Translations under genes and position numbers: made by a program
Shown here: positions 15,293 through 25,500 of the stretch, one piece after another
Layout of the letters: each line of letters opens with the position of its first letter
Numbering within the stretch: the first letter of the stretch is position 1
Notes under the pieces: generated by a model
Told to the model about the DNA's origin: nothing
Database searches by the model: none
The model's input: only the letters and a program-made list of their open reading frames with translations
NCBI GenBank assembly: GCA_946480815.1
Contig: CAMLLB010000022.1
Span: 1 to 59,845, forward strand
Origin: an uncultured Flavobacteriales bacterium
GTDB taxonomy: Bacteria > Bacteroidota > Bacteroidia > Flavobacteriales > Crocinitomicaceae
Direction of reading: 5' to 3'
DNA: 59,845 nucleotides

Positions 15293-16534
15293 ATGACAAG
15301 AAGAGTTGTAATTACCGGATTGGGGGCCCTTACACCCATCGGAAATAACGTTCCGGATTTTTGGAACAACATGAAAGTAGGTAAAAGCGGTGCTGCACCT
15401 ATTACCAAATTTGACACATCCAAATTCAAAACAACTTTCGCCTGTGAAGTGAAAGGATATAATCCTGCAGATCATTTTGATGTAAAGGAAATCAGAAAAT
15501 ACGATCCCTTTTCTCAATATGCATTGGTTGCAGTTCGCGAAGCAGTTGCAGATGCGGGAATTAATTTCGAGGAATTGAACCGCGACCGTATTGGGGTCAT
15601 CTGGGGATCCGGAAATGGCGGAATCCAAACTTTCCAGGACCAAATGAAGGAATATTGTGCCGGTGACGGAACTCCGCGTTTTACTCCATTCTTTATCCCT
15701 CGAATCCTGGTGGATATTGCTTCCGGGATTATTTCCATGGAGTATGGTCTGCGCGGAATCAATTACTGTGCGGTTTCTGCCTGTGCAACTTCAAATACGG
15801 CGATGATCGATGCGTTTAACTACATCAAATGGGGAAAAGCAAATATGATCATTACCGGTGGATCCGAAGCTGCTATCAACGAAGCTGCAATCGGTGGATT
15901 CTCTTCTGCTCAGGCTTTATCCAAGCGCAACGACTCTTGCGAAACAGCTTCCCGTCCATTTGACGTAACACGTGATGGTTTTGTAATGGGTGAAGGTGCC
16001 GGAGCAATTATCCTGGAAGAGTACGAACACGCTGTTGCACGAGGTGCAAAGATCTATGCGGAAGTTGTCGGTGGCGGAATGGCTGCTGATGCTTACCACT
16101 TAACAGGAACGCATCCGGAAGGTGATGGTGCGGTCCTGGGAATGGAAGAAGCGATGCGCGATGCAGAAATTGGTCCGGACCAAATTGATTACGTGAATAT
16201 GCACGCAACTTCCACTCCGCAGGGAGATAACAGTGAGTTGATCGCGTTGAGACGCGTATTCGGGGAGAGGCCAACCTTAAGCGTTTCAGGAACGAAATCG
16301 ATGACAGGTCACTTACTTGGAGCAGCCGGAGCGGTGGAAGCCATTTCCTGTATTCTTGCAATCCGGGATTCGGTAGTTCCTCCTACAATCAATACTACAG
16401 AGATCGAACCGGATTTCAAAGACTTGTACGATTTCCCTTTAGGAAAAGGAAAAAGCAAAGAGATCAACTATGCCATGAGTAACACTTTCGGGTTCGGCGG
16501 GCACATTGCTACGGTGATTTTCAAGAAAATATAA
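15293..16534 (+). CDS. fabF: beta-ketoacyl-ACP synthase II
   Basis: 413 aa, full length. FabF condenses malonyl-ACP with acyl-ACP in fatty-acid elongation. The catalytic triad is visible: cysteine in VSACATSNTAM (about 163), histidine in MHATSTPQGD (about 304) and histidine in GTKSMTGHLLGAAG (about 340). The N-terminus RRVVITGLGALTPIGN is typical. Usually fabF follows acpP; here it stands alone between repeats and a shared terminator. Confidence 0.96.
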   Translation: MTRRVVITGLGALTPIGNNVPDFWNNMKVGKSGAAPITKFDTSKFKTTFACEVKGYNPADHFDVKEIRKYDPFSQYALVAVREAVADAGINFEELNRDRIGVIWGSGNGGIQTFQDQMKEYCAGDGTPRFTPFFIPRILVDIASGIISMEYGLRGINYCAVSACATSNTAMIDAFNYIKWGKANMIITGGSEAAINEAAIGGFSSAQALSKRNDSCETASRPFDVTRDGFVMGEGAGAIILEEYEHAVARGAKIYAEVVGGGMAADAYHLTGTHPEGDGAVLGMEEAMRDAEIGPDQIDYVNMHATSTPQGDNSELIALRRVFGERPTLSVSGTKSMTGHLLGAAGAVEAISCILAIRDSVVPPTINTTEIEPDFKDLYDFPLGKGKSKEINYAMSNTFGFGGHIATVIFKKI

Positions 16535-16542
16535 AAAAATAT

Positions 16543-16582
16543 AAAACAGTAAGGGCGGAAAATTTTCCGCCCTTACTGTTTT
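16543..16582. terminator. bidirectional terminator, 40-bp perfect palindrome
   Basis: 20 bases (16543-16562, from AAAACAGTAAGGG) are followed directly by their exact inverse complement (16563-16582). The core is GGGCGG/CCGCCC with T tracts on both sides, and it serves the convergent fabF and hydrolase genes. The stop codon of the hydrolase gene (16575-16573) lies inside the right arm. Confidence 0.9.
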
Positions 16583-17403
16583 ATCCAATTCACCACCTGT
16601 TCACAGAAAAACCGCAATTCTTCCGAATCCCGTTTCATCGGGTGGGTGGTATTCAATGTATGTCCTGCGCGCGGAATCGGCAAAAAGGCATTGTGGGAAT
16701 TGTTTTTGTATACCCACGAGAAAATGGTCCGGCTATGTTCAAACGGGACCGATTCATCATCTACCGCATGAGCAACAAAACAAGGAATTGTCAGTTTTTC
16801 CATCACTTTTTGCATATTCCACGTGGTATCACTTGCCAGGGTTTCAGCTAAAAATTCCGGACCTTGAGGTAATTCCTGCTTCGTACGCATATTCGGACGG
16901 AAATAAACCCCGTTCGTTTTCCATTCTTCCATGATTTCTGACGTTCTTACATCCAGTGTCCTCATGGAATTCAATAAAATAATTCCAGCAAGTTCAATCC
17001 CGGAATCCTGAATTGATTTTGCCGCAAAAGTTGCTGAAAATCCCCCCATGCTGTGCCCAAACAAAAACAGGTTTTTCGATTTATGAAAAAGGACATTTTC
17101 TGTTAATTGTTTAGCCATAAAAGTCAGGTCTTCCACTTCCAGTCTGCGACAATTGGTCTTGTAACGTTCCAGGTCATCGAAATAATCGCCATCTCCGGAA
17201 ATCCCGGAATGGGTGTAATTAAAAGCAACAGAGGAAATCCCGTTTTCAGCAAAAATTGATTGAATGGTCGGGAACATTCCGAAATGATAAAATCCATTGT
17301 GACCACAAGCCATCAATACGATCGGAGAATCTGCCCCGCAAGAGACGAAACTTCCCCGTATCTCCCCATTCGGACTGTCAATCAGAAAAAGTTTGGCTTC
17401 CAT
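16573..17403 (-). CDS. alpha/beta hydrolase (serine aminopeptidase / lipase-like)
   Basis: 276 aa with no signal peptide. The nucleophile elbow is GHSMGG (serine about 117), a likely acid is in HAVDDESVPFEHS and the histidine in RAGHTLNTTHP near the C-terminus. The fold resembles Hydrolase_4/esterase proteins; the substrate cannot be told. Its last codons lie inside the bidirectional terminator shared with fabF. It may be co-transcribed with the upstream DUF2279 gene (21 nt gap). Confidence 0.8.
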   Translation of the reverse strand: MEAKLFLIDSPNGEIRGSFVSCGADSPIVLMACGHNGFYHFGMFPTIQSIFAENGISSVAFNYTHSGISGDGDYFDDLERYKTNCRRLEVEDLTFMAKQLTENVLFHKSKNLFLFGHSMGGFSATFAAKSIQDSGIELAGIILLNSMRTLDVRTSEIMEEWKTNGVYFRPNMRTKQELPQGPEFLAETLASDTTWNMQKVMEKLTIPCFVAHAVDDESVPFEHSRTIFSWVYKNNSHNAFLPIPRAGHTLNTTHPMKRDSEELRFFCEQVVNWIKQ

Positions 17404-17424
17404 CTTAAATTTTATACAAGTTAC

Positions 17425-18294
17425 TTAAAACATTCCGAAATAACAGACTCCATTCCTCCAAAACACCGCAGGGAAAGGTATTTTAATTGCGTTCAGAGGT
17501 TTCAGCACCTTTTTTAACCACGGCTTTTTAATGGGAAGTTGTGACCAATCCACATCGAGGGAAATCGCATACTCCTGTTTTGCAAAGTAACTTTTTCCTG
17601 TATTCAAATCCGTATATGTGTTTAAATCTCCGTTTAGCTTTGCATCAATACTGTAACCAAAACCGATCTGGATCCATTTCGGAAATTTCGATTCCTTGAA
17701 GAAGGTTCCCGGAGCAACACACAACCAATAACTTTGTGCATTGTAATCTTTCAATAAGCGTTCGGAAAAATTAGACCCTAGTGTATTCGGACGGATAGCG
17801 GCATACGGTGAAGGTTTATATCCGAATTTGAGCTGAAAACGTTGTTCGTCCCAAGCCAGTTGCTGACCGATAAACAAACCTATACCGGCCGTATTGGCTG
17901 TCAGATCTGCCCAGGAAAAACCCCATTCCGCACTAAAACCATCCAGGATCTCTACCGAAAGCTGATAGGTCCAGGCAATTCCCCCCGAAACAAAGACAGC
18001 TTTCTTTTTAGGCATTCTTGCCCAACGCCATGCAGCATAATTTACCGTTGACAATTTATATGCGGTATATACATGTCCCAATTTATCCATGTAAAGCCAT
18101 TCGTTGGAATCATTGAAGGTGTGGAATTTAGATTTCGGGTATTCTTTGTACCAAACGACTGAAAGTAACGCAACACTTCCCCCTCCCAATGCCAGGTTGG
18201 TCCCTCCAACCCAATAAGAACGCTTATTCCATGTGGTATCCGTCAATTGAGCGGAAACACCGAAGGCAACAAAAAAAAGACAGAAAAGGAGCAT
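17425..18294 (-). CDS. DUF2279-family putative periplasmic or outer-membrane protein
   Basis: 289 aa from ATG 18294; the open frame extends upstream only to a TTG. A signal peptide (1-15, ending GVSA) is followed by YWVGGTNLALGGGSVALLSVVWYKEYPKSKFHTFNDSNEW and MDKLGHVYTAYKLS, the DUF2279 hallmark with a conserved D-K-x-x-H. The C-terminal half looks beta-rich. DUF2279 proteins are of unknown function, often predicted periplasmic. Upstream of the hydrolase gene on the same strand. Confidence 0.7.
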   Translation of the reverse strand: MLLFCLFFVAFGVSAQLTDTTWNKRSYWVGGTNLALGGGSVALLSVVWYKEYPKSKFHTFNDSNEWLYMDKLGHVYTAYKLSTVNYAAWRWARMPKKKAVFVSGGIAWTYQLSVEILDGFSAEWGFSWADLTANTAGIGLFIGQQLAWDEQRFQLKFGYKPSPYAAIRPNTLGSNFSERLLKDYNAQSYWLCVAPGTFFKESKFPKWIQIGFGYSIDAKLNGDLNTYTDLNTGKSYFAKQEYAISLDVDWSQLPIKKPWLKKVLKPLNAIKIPFPAVFWRNGVCYFGMF

Positions 18295-18374
18295 TTTCAC
18301 ACTCGAAAAATACAACTTTCTGCCTTTAAAAAGGTGACTGGATGTTAAAAATCCTGACCGCAGCCCTGAGTCTT

Positions 18375-18529
18375 TTTGTTTAGGAGCGTTTTCAAATGTT
18401 CAAATCAAACTTTTAAACTCTTTGAACCTTCGAAGCTCATAACGTTTATGCTGTTCGCATGACGCCGAAGCTTCAGCGAAGGCACAGAGCGAAGAAGATT
18501 TGAACCTTTTGAACTCTTTAGACTTTCTT
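18375..18529. repeat. intergenic dispersed repeats
   Basis: The run contains GTTCAAA/TTTGAAC-type repeats (near 18400-18430 and 18500-18525) and a TTCGCATGACGCCGAAGCTTCAGCGAAGG block (18455-18485). The first type recurs at 31390-31440 and 40695-40715. The second resembles blocks at 35385-35415 and 46985-47020. No gene is seen. Confidence 0.5.
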
Positions 18530-20077
18530 CTATCGGGCTACAGCAACTTCAAATGTTACATCCACCAAATCCCCGATTTTAGAATCGGAGGTCATGTTGT
18601 GTTTTGTTCTGTCTACAACCGATTTACCAACAAATACCAGGATTTCGCTTCCATCCTTTTCTACTTTGGATACAAAACGTAAATTCACGATACTTTCTGC
18701 TTTCACACCTACAAATTCCAGCTCACCGGTAATTTTATAATCCTCTCCTATTTTTTGGATTTTTTTGGATTGGAAGGTAATTTTCGGATGTTTTTCACTT
18801 TGAATAAATTCGTCGCTTAAAACCGATTCATCCCGGATATCATTAAAGGTCGTCAAGCTTTCGCTTTTCATTTCCACGCTCAGGTTTTTTAATACTCCTG
18901 CTTTATCCAACTGCAGATCCACATTAAAATCCTTGATTGCACCTGAAGTTCTGCTGGCTACCGGACCAATTTCAAATTCCAGTTTTGAGTTGGCCGCTAC
19001 GCTTTCCCATTCTCCCGCATCTCCATCAGAAAGTGCAATCGCCGGCATATCCATGATATCCTTTTCATCGGAAATTTGACCGGATGATTCATCAGAAACT
19101 GCCAACAGTGTTTCAACTTTTAATTTTTCACGCTGAAGACAGGTATCAACCGGATGTGTGAAACCAATCAGGATCAATGGCAGCAGCATTCCATGGAAAG
19201 GTTTCGCATCGTCCGCCGCAGATTCAATTAAAGCCAGTGCCAATGAAGAGCCGATAATCGCACCCAGGTATGTTGGCATTCCCCCGAAGTTTTCATTGAC
19301 CAGTCCGAAACATACTAAAATTCCGATGATCAATAGCGGGAGAAACAAGCTCAGAAAAACACGGGCTTTCTCTCTTTTAATGGATTTACAGGCCCAAAGA
19401 GAGCCTAATCCTGCCAAAATCCCCATCCATAAGTTTCCTTTGAGGAGTGAATCTGAAATTCCGTCCAGGGAATTTAAAGAGAAGAAAATCCAGGCAACCG
19501 CAAAAAGCAAAATCCCCAATTGCAACCCATTATTTGACCGCAAAGCCAGGTTCGCCGAAAAGTATCCCGTTGCGAGTAAGATTACTCCGAAAGTGGACAC
19601 CATAAAGGATGCTGCAAAGACAAAAATTCCCAAAAACACCAGGGAAACGGCCGTATTAAATTCAGCACCGTCGGCACCGAACCAGCGGACTGCGAACCAA
19701 TCCTTTATTTTTGCAAAAAGCGGAATCAGAGATCCGATAATTGCAAACGCGGCCACTTCCATAGTCCAATCGACATCAAATCCCTGGTAATTTGCTTTTG
19801 CACCGATTGGAATGAGTGCCAATAAGCCAACAAAATAAGATGCTATCTTTCTGATATTTTCCGGAAGCTGGGAAATCAAATACCCCAACGCAATAATTCC
19901 GATCAATGTAAAGCAAATCATATCCAATGAAGGATCTTGTTCAAATCCATTGGTAAAAGCTACAATTAAACAAATAATCGCCAAGCTCAATGAAGTTTTA
20001 AAAAGAAATGCTGAACGTACTAAGAAGGCGGTTACGATTGCAATAATTCCTACGCCCATTCCGAGGTAATTTTCCAT
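18530..20077 (-). CDS. polytopic membrane protein fused to a C-terminal YceI domain
   Basis: 515 aa from ATG 20077 (MENYLGMGVG); a TTG six codons upstream is the alternative. Residues 1-310 hold about ten hydrophobic segments (for example GVGIIAIVTAFLVRSAF and SLALAIIESA). Residues about 345-515 form a YceI-like domain: WESVAANSKLEFEIGP, GAIKDFNVDL, HPKITFQSKKIQKIGEDYKITGELEFVGV, DLVDVTFEVAV. YceI proteins are lipocalin-like periplasmic binders of polyisoprenoids. Most are secreted alone, so tethering to a membrane module is unusual. The membrane part could not be assigned to a known transporter family. Its partner substrate is unknown. Confidence 0.75.
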   Translation of the reverse strand: MENYLGMGVGIIAIVTAFLVRSAFLFKTSLSLAIICLIVAFTNGFEQDPSLDMICFTLIGIIALGYLISQLPENIRKIASYFVGLLALIPIGAKANYQGFDVDWTMEVAAFAIIGSLIPLFAKIKDWFAVRWFGADGAEFNTAVSLVFLGIFVFAASFMVSTFGVILLATGYFSANLALRSNNGLQLGILLFAVAWIFFSLNSLDGISDSLLKGNLWMGILAGLGSLWACKSIKREKARVFLSLFLPLLIIGILVCFGLVNENFGGMPTYLGAIIGSSLALALIESAADDAKPFHGMLLPLILIGFTHPVDTCLQREKLKVETLLAVSDESSGQISDEKDIMDMPAIALSDGDAGEWESVAANSKLEFEIGPVASRTSGAIKDFNVDLQLDKAGVLKNLSVEMKSESLTTFNDIRDESVLSDEFIQSEKHPKITFQSKKIQKIGEDYKITGELEFVGVKAESIVNLRFVSKVEKDGSEILVFVGKSVVDRTKHNMTSDSKIGDLVDVTFEVAVAR

Positions 20078-20401
20078 AACTGAGTAAATTGACAATTGAA
20101 AATGGAAAATTGAAAAGGAGAAAGAAAGTTCGCTTCAACTATCAACCTTTCATCTTCAATTAAATTAATACTTCGTACGAAAGTGAAACCGATCTTCTTT
20201 GAAACGTGGGAATTTAAAGCTTTGCGCTCTTTGCTTCTCAGCGGTTAATATAGACAAATAGTAGTTTCTATAAACCAGAAAATAAAGAAGACGCAGCGTT
20301 TTCAAAACCGTCATCTCATTATCATACAGATTGAAAATTTAGATCAAAAAAATGAACTTTCCAAGAAAATTTTAACAAATAAAGAAGTGGGAATAAATCT
20401 C
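20078..20401. other. gene-free intergenic region
   Basis: 324 bp, AT-rich. It holds an AATTGAAAATGGAAAATTGAAAA-like stretch near 20090-20115 and a TTTGCGCTCTTTGCTTCTCAGCGGTTAA block (20221-20248), a motif that recurs at 51780-51801 and is common between Bacteroidota genes. I see no coding frame, RNA gene or clear promoter. Confidence 0.5.
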
Positions 20402-21145
20402 TTAGAGAAACAGTGGGTTCTTGACTTCCAATTCTGCCAATTGATGAAAAACAGATTGATTTAAAGAGCTTTCCAATAGTTCCAAATGCTGGATCCGGTG
20501 GCAATCACTACCCAAAATATCGATCAATCCGGCTTTTAACAAGCGGATCGCCTGATTCTTCACATCCGGACCATAATGACCGGTGAATGAATTCAGATTG
20601 ACCTGGATGAAACACCCACGCTCACGCAGAGACCGGGCAACATCAATGGAAGGATGAAAATACATATAACGCTCAAAGTGAGCCAAAACCGGCTGATAAC
20701 CGGCCGATTTCAAACTGAAAACAATGTCTTCGATTTGAGATGGCTGGTTTCTGAACGAAAATTCAAAAAGAATGTGGTTTCCGTGGAACGGCAGCAGATC
20801 TTTTGTGCGGACCCGTTCAAATAAGGTTTCATCAAAATAGTATTCTGCGGAAGCTTCAAACGTTAATCGGAGACCCAATTCCCGGCTTACGTTTCTTACT
20901 TCTTCCAGTTTTTGCAAAATGATTTCAGAAGTGTTGTTGTACACCCCCGACATAATATGCGGAGTAAGGATCAGTTTTTGGTAACCCAACTCCTCGAACT
21001 TTCGAAGCATCCCGATGGTATGATCCATCGTTGGTGCACCGTCATCGATACCGGGAAGTAAATGGCTGTGAATATCCACCCGCAAGGCTTCACCAAGATT
21101 AGCAGCTTCCTTTCTTTGTCGCTTAAAGGCACCAAATAATCCCAT
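20402..21145 (-). CDS. CpsB/YwqE-type tyrosine-protein phosphatase (PHP superfamily)
   Basis: 247 aa. The metal-binding PHP motifs are present: DIHSHLLPGIDDGA (about 25), LTPHIM (about 60), the HFERYMYFHP region (about 155) and GSDCHR (about 214). Such phosphatases dephosphorylate BY-kinases that control polysaccharide export. Here the likely partner is the Wzc-like kinase at 42.8-45.2 kb, although they are 22 kb apart. It starts 1 nt after the rfbB stop codon, so the two form an operon. Confidence 0.85.
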   Translation of the reverse strand: MGLFGAFKRQRKEAANLGEALRVDIHSHLLPGIDDGAPTMDHTIGMLRKFEELGYQKLILTPHIMSGVYNNTSEIILQKLEEVRNVSRELGLRLTFEASAEYYFDETLFERVRTKDLLPFHGNHILFEFSFRNQPSQIEDIVFSLKSAGYQPVLAHFERYMYFHPSIDVARSLRERGCFIQVNLNSFTGHYGPDVKNQAIRLLKAGLIDILGSDCHRIQHLELLESSLNQSVFHQLAELEVKNPLFL

Positions 21146-21146
21146 T

Positions 21147-22205
21147 CTAACGCTGATTGTACATGTTTTTATAATAATCCTGATAGGCTCCGGAAGTTAC
21201 TTCCTGCACCCAATCCTGGTTATTCAAGTACCAAATGACCGTATTTCTAAGCCCTTCTTCAAAGGTGATGCTTGGTTTCCAGCCCAATTCGTCGAATAGT
21301 TTCGTTGCGTCGATTGCATAGCGCAAATCATGGCCTGCACGGTCTTTGACATACGTAATCAATTCAGCGCTTTCTCCTTCTTTACGGCCTAATTCCTGGT
21401 CCATAATTTTGCACAATTCATGGATCAGATCAATGTTTCTCCATTCATTCCAACCGCCGATATTGTAATTGCAACCGATCTCTCCATGATGAAAGATCAC
21501 ATCAATCGCCCGGGCATGATCTTCTACCCACAACCAATCCCTCACATTGATCCCTTCTCCATAAACCGGCAACGATTTCTTATTCAAAATATTATTGATC
21601 ATTAAGGGAATCAACTTTTCCGGGTGATGATTACTTCCGTAATTATTGGAGCAATTCGAGCGTTTTACAGGGAAACCGTAAGTATGATAATAAGCAGAAA
21701 CAAAATGATCCGAAGCAGCTTTTGACGCGGAATACGGACTTCTTGGATCATACGGAGTCGTTTCCGTAAAGAATCCCTCGTATCCCAATGAGCCGAAAAC
21801 CTCATCCGTAGAAACATGGTAAAAAATATGACCATCCAAATTCTTCCAGTAAGTTCTGGCCTGGTTCATCAGGTTAACTGTTCCGACAACGTTTGTATGC
21901 ACGAATTCCATCGGTCCTTCAATGGAACGGTCCACATGTGATTCAGCTGCCAAATGGATGACATCCGTAATCCCGTGCTTCTCGAATGCTTCTTTCACAT
22001 CTTGTTCGGAAGTAATATCTCCTTTGAAAAAAATGTGGTTTTTTGCATCCATGATATCCTTCAAATTGGACAGATTTCCGGCATAAGTCAGTGAATCAAA
22101 AGTTACGATCTGATAAGACGGATATTTATTTACCAGGAGGCGAACCAAATGAGAACCGATAAATCCCGCACCTCCAGTTACCAGTATATGTTTCTGTGTT
22201 GTCAT
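21147..22205 (-). CDS. rfbB: dTDP-glucose 4,6-dehydratase
   Basis: 352 aa from ATG 22205 (MTTQKHILVTGG); 27 further open codons upstream are not needed. It converts dTDP-glucose to dTDP-4-keto-6-deoxyglucose, the first committed step to dTDP-rhamnose and other deoxysugars. NAD-binding GGAGFIGSHLV (about 10-20), STDEVFGSLG and the catalytic YSASKAASDHF are visible. rfbC is 23 kb away, and rfbA and rfbD are not in the window. Confidence 0.93.
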   Translation of the reverse strand: MTTQKHILVTGGAGFIGSHLVRLLVNKYPSYQIVTFDSLTYAGNLSNLKDIMDAKNHIFFKGDITSEQDVKEAFEKHGITDVIHLAAESHVDRSIEGPMEFVHTNVVGTVNLMNQARTYWKNLDGHIFYHVSTDEVFGSLGYEGFFTETTPYDPRSPYSASKAASDHFVSAYYHTYGFPVKRSNCSNNYGSNHHPEKLIPLMINNILNKKSLPVYGEGINVRDWLWVEDHARAIDVIFHHGEIGCNYNIGGWNEWRNIDLIHELCKIMDQELGRKEGESAELITYVKDRAGHDLRYAIDATKLFDELGWKPSITFEEGLRNTVIWYLNNQDWVQEVTSGAYQDYYKNMYNQR

Positions 22206-22415
22206 ACAAGGGTAAAAATAACTATTTATCATCTTACGGGAAAATTTATCCGTCATAAACGAGCCGATCTTCCGGGCAACATACATCTATGCGGGCATGG
22301 GATTCCTATTTGAGTTTTCAATCCTTTTTCCCAAACACATGAAGGTAAACGGAATAGCCGAACCAGTTCATTTAGGTTGTTTTGGTCATTATTGCCGGTT
22401 TAATTAAAATCAAAA

Positions 22416-22442
22416 AAGGGTGGAAACTTCATTTCCACCCTT
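22416..22442 (-). terminator. terminator of the type A adhesin gene
   Basis: An 11-bp perfect stem (AAGGGTGGAAA 22416-22426 with TTTCCACCCTT 22432-22442) and a 5-nt loop, followed on the minus strand by TTTTGATTTT. The remainder of 22206-22515 shows no gene. Confidence 0.85.
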
Positions 22443-22515
22443 CAAAACTGAGATTATACCTAAAAAATTACCGAACAATTATTACTGAATTCGATAATAG
22501 CATTCAACTCGTTTA

Positions 22516-25500
22516 TTATTCTACTACTAACTTAATAACACTTGTTTTTTCCTCGCTTTGAATATGCAGGAAATAAACTCCAGGTGTCCAGTCAGCAACA
22601 GATACTTCTGTTTTAGCTGTAAAGCTGTTGATCGTTTTCACTAAAGATCCAGTTGTATTGAATACAGATCCAGAAGCCATAGCAGAAGTTGGCAATTCAA
22701 CAACTACACGCTCGTTCGCCGGATTCGGGTATACACTCAAACCTTCGATCGCATTTGTCTCAATACCTGCAGTACTTGTTACTACGATTGTTGTGATCAC
22801 TGTTTCAGTTCCACACTCGTTTGTCAAAGTAACCGATACCATTCTCGGACCAGCCGTTGTATAAGTATGTGTCACTGTTCCCGGTGCGTTCGCAATGGTT
22901 GTTCCGTCACCGAAATCCCATGAGTACTGATCTGCATTTTGAGGATTCAGGATTGTAAATGTATAGGTTGGCATGTTGTTCTCAACATAGATCGTTGAAG
23001 CTGTCGGAGCACCCATTACATCTACATTGATGGAACCTACTCCCACACATCCGTTAGGAGCTGTAACGTTTACAACATAAGGACCCGCTTGTGTTACTAC
23101 ACGTGTTTGAGTTGTAATTTGAGAGTTGCTCCAAACATAGGAAGCTCCCGGATTACCTGCATCCAAAATCAATGATTCACCTTCACAGATTGTTGTGTCA
23201 TTTCCTAAAACAACCAACGGATTGGTATTTACGATCTCTACTGTTTCGATCAATTTAGCACAAGATGCTGATCCGTTGCTGCTGATCCAGATATCATATG
23301 TTCCAGGCTGAACGTTTGTAAATGTATTGGATGATCCCCATGTTACCGGAGTTGTGTTTTCAGTTACAAATGCATAGTTAACTGAAGGTGCAGTAATATG
23401 CAGATCAGAAACAGCTTGTCTCATTGCATCTCCTCCTGTTGCCGCACTAAATGCATGTTTCCAGGTAGCTGTATTTGCATTCATATATGCAGCCGGCATT
23501 TGAATATTTGTAAAGATTGGTGTTCCGTCAATTGTCAGACTTGCTTTTCCTGTAACATCGATTGTGAATACCACTTGCGCATCTGTTTTGAATTTCCATG
23601 AAGTCATATCTGCAGTATAGTATAAAGTAGATGCTGCTACAGGTGTAACACTTGTACCACTTACACCTCCTGTATTTCCATATACCAGGTAGATCCCAAC
23701 AAGATTCGGACTGTTTCCGGCAGCATCGAATACCAAACGTAATTTAGACCCACTACCATTTTGATTTCCATTTGTAGCAACATCGTCTGCAAATGAATAC
23801 GTTATTCCGTCAGCACCACCAGTTCCCCAGGTATTAATCGGTTGGTCTGCCGTCATTTTAAAGGAAATGGTCATTGCGTTGTTCAACCCTGTATGGAAAG
23901 CCGGATCATTGATAATGAATGAACCTGTGTTCCCGGTTGCAGAAGGTGTCAAAACTGCTCTGCCTCCGGTAATCGTAGAAACACCATTAAAAGTAATATT
24001 CGCTGCATCCGTAGCTAAATCTGCCAATGGACTAGCATAAACCGTATCTACAGTTGGCTGACCAAAAACGGAACTCAAAGAAACAGTTCCTCCTAAATTG
24101 ATACAATCGTAATCGATTACCGAAACATCTGCTCCGAACCCTACAACAATTGACGTAAGGATAGAGTCAACATCATCCGTACAAGTATTTGATCTGAAAT
24201 CTGTGTAGACTTTATAAACGCTATCAGCAGCCGGTGTAAAAGTATAGGTATTGGAAGCTGCCCAATCTTGCAAAATTGTTCCGTCAGCACCGATAAACTT
24301 ATATTCATAAGCACCACCACCAAAAATCACTGCCGGTGCAGCAGTAGCAGTAACTGTAACCGGTGTTCCCGGAGTACACAAGGTTGTAGGTGCGTATGTT
24401 GCTGTTTTTTCAATTTTAGTTAACGGATAAATTTTTACGGTGGTTGTATCCTTACATCCCATCAAATCCGTTCCGATAACCGAATAAGTTGTAACCGCTG
24501 TAGGATTTGCAATAACCGTATCGTTATTGGTTACATTTAAACCTGTTGCCGGTGACCATGCATACGTTTCAGCACCAGCTGCAATAACTGTTGCCGGATC
24601 CGTTGAACAATACGCCAATAATGAATTATCCACTGATACTGTTGGAGCCGGATTCACAACAACTGACGCCTCATCAGAGAAATCCTGGTCACCGGTAGCA
24701 ACACATGTTGTAATCAATCGTACATTGACTGTTTCAGTCGGATTTGTAGAAAATGTTTCTGAAGTTCCCGTAGGATAATCTACCCATCCTGAACCATCAT
24801 TCGACTGCCATTGATAAGACAAACCGGTTACAAATGATCCTCCAGTAGCCGAAAAATTAACCTGTGTAGGTGAATTCGAACAAACGGAAGAAAGAGAAGA
24901 AGTTGCTGTTGTATGATTTGGCATTCCTGAACAAGCTACTGATGGAGCGTGTACGAATTGCGCTTGCGGTACATAGGAGAAACGGTTACTTGCAGTTGGC
25001 GGTGATGCCGGATCCGGATTGTTAGAATCGCTATAATAGTACATTGATCTGTTTGCACCGGTTGCATGAGAACGCCAGGTAATGTTTGAATAACTCGGGG
25101 TATTTTCATCAATACCTACAACCAAATTACTTACACCGTCCCATAAAAAAGGTGTTGATAGTGTAATTTCCATCCAGGTATTTGCAGCCGGAGCAGTTAA
25201 AGTCCCGGTAAATACCTGTGTCAAACTTGCTGAAGGAATCCATGAAGTTGTAGTGGCAAAACTAGCTGTTGCTGTGTTACCCATGTAAACTGTCCAGGAT
25301 GTAGCGTTTGTAAGGGAACCTGTAACGTTATAAAAACGAAGTTTTGTAATGTAACTAGGTTGCCCGGCAACAGCCGCATTAAAATCGGATGCCAAATAGA
25401 TTTCCTGAGAGTAAGTATACCCATAATAACCATAAATGGGTAGATTAGCTGTTGTAGTTGTCCCCGTTGCGACACTCGTTGTAATCGTTTGTGCAAAAGA

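Noticed and set aside
19158..19790. 210-codon plus-strand frame opposite the YceI fusion gene
   Set aside because: Antisense to a clear membrane-protein gene; lysine/proline-rich translation without family resemblance.
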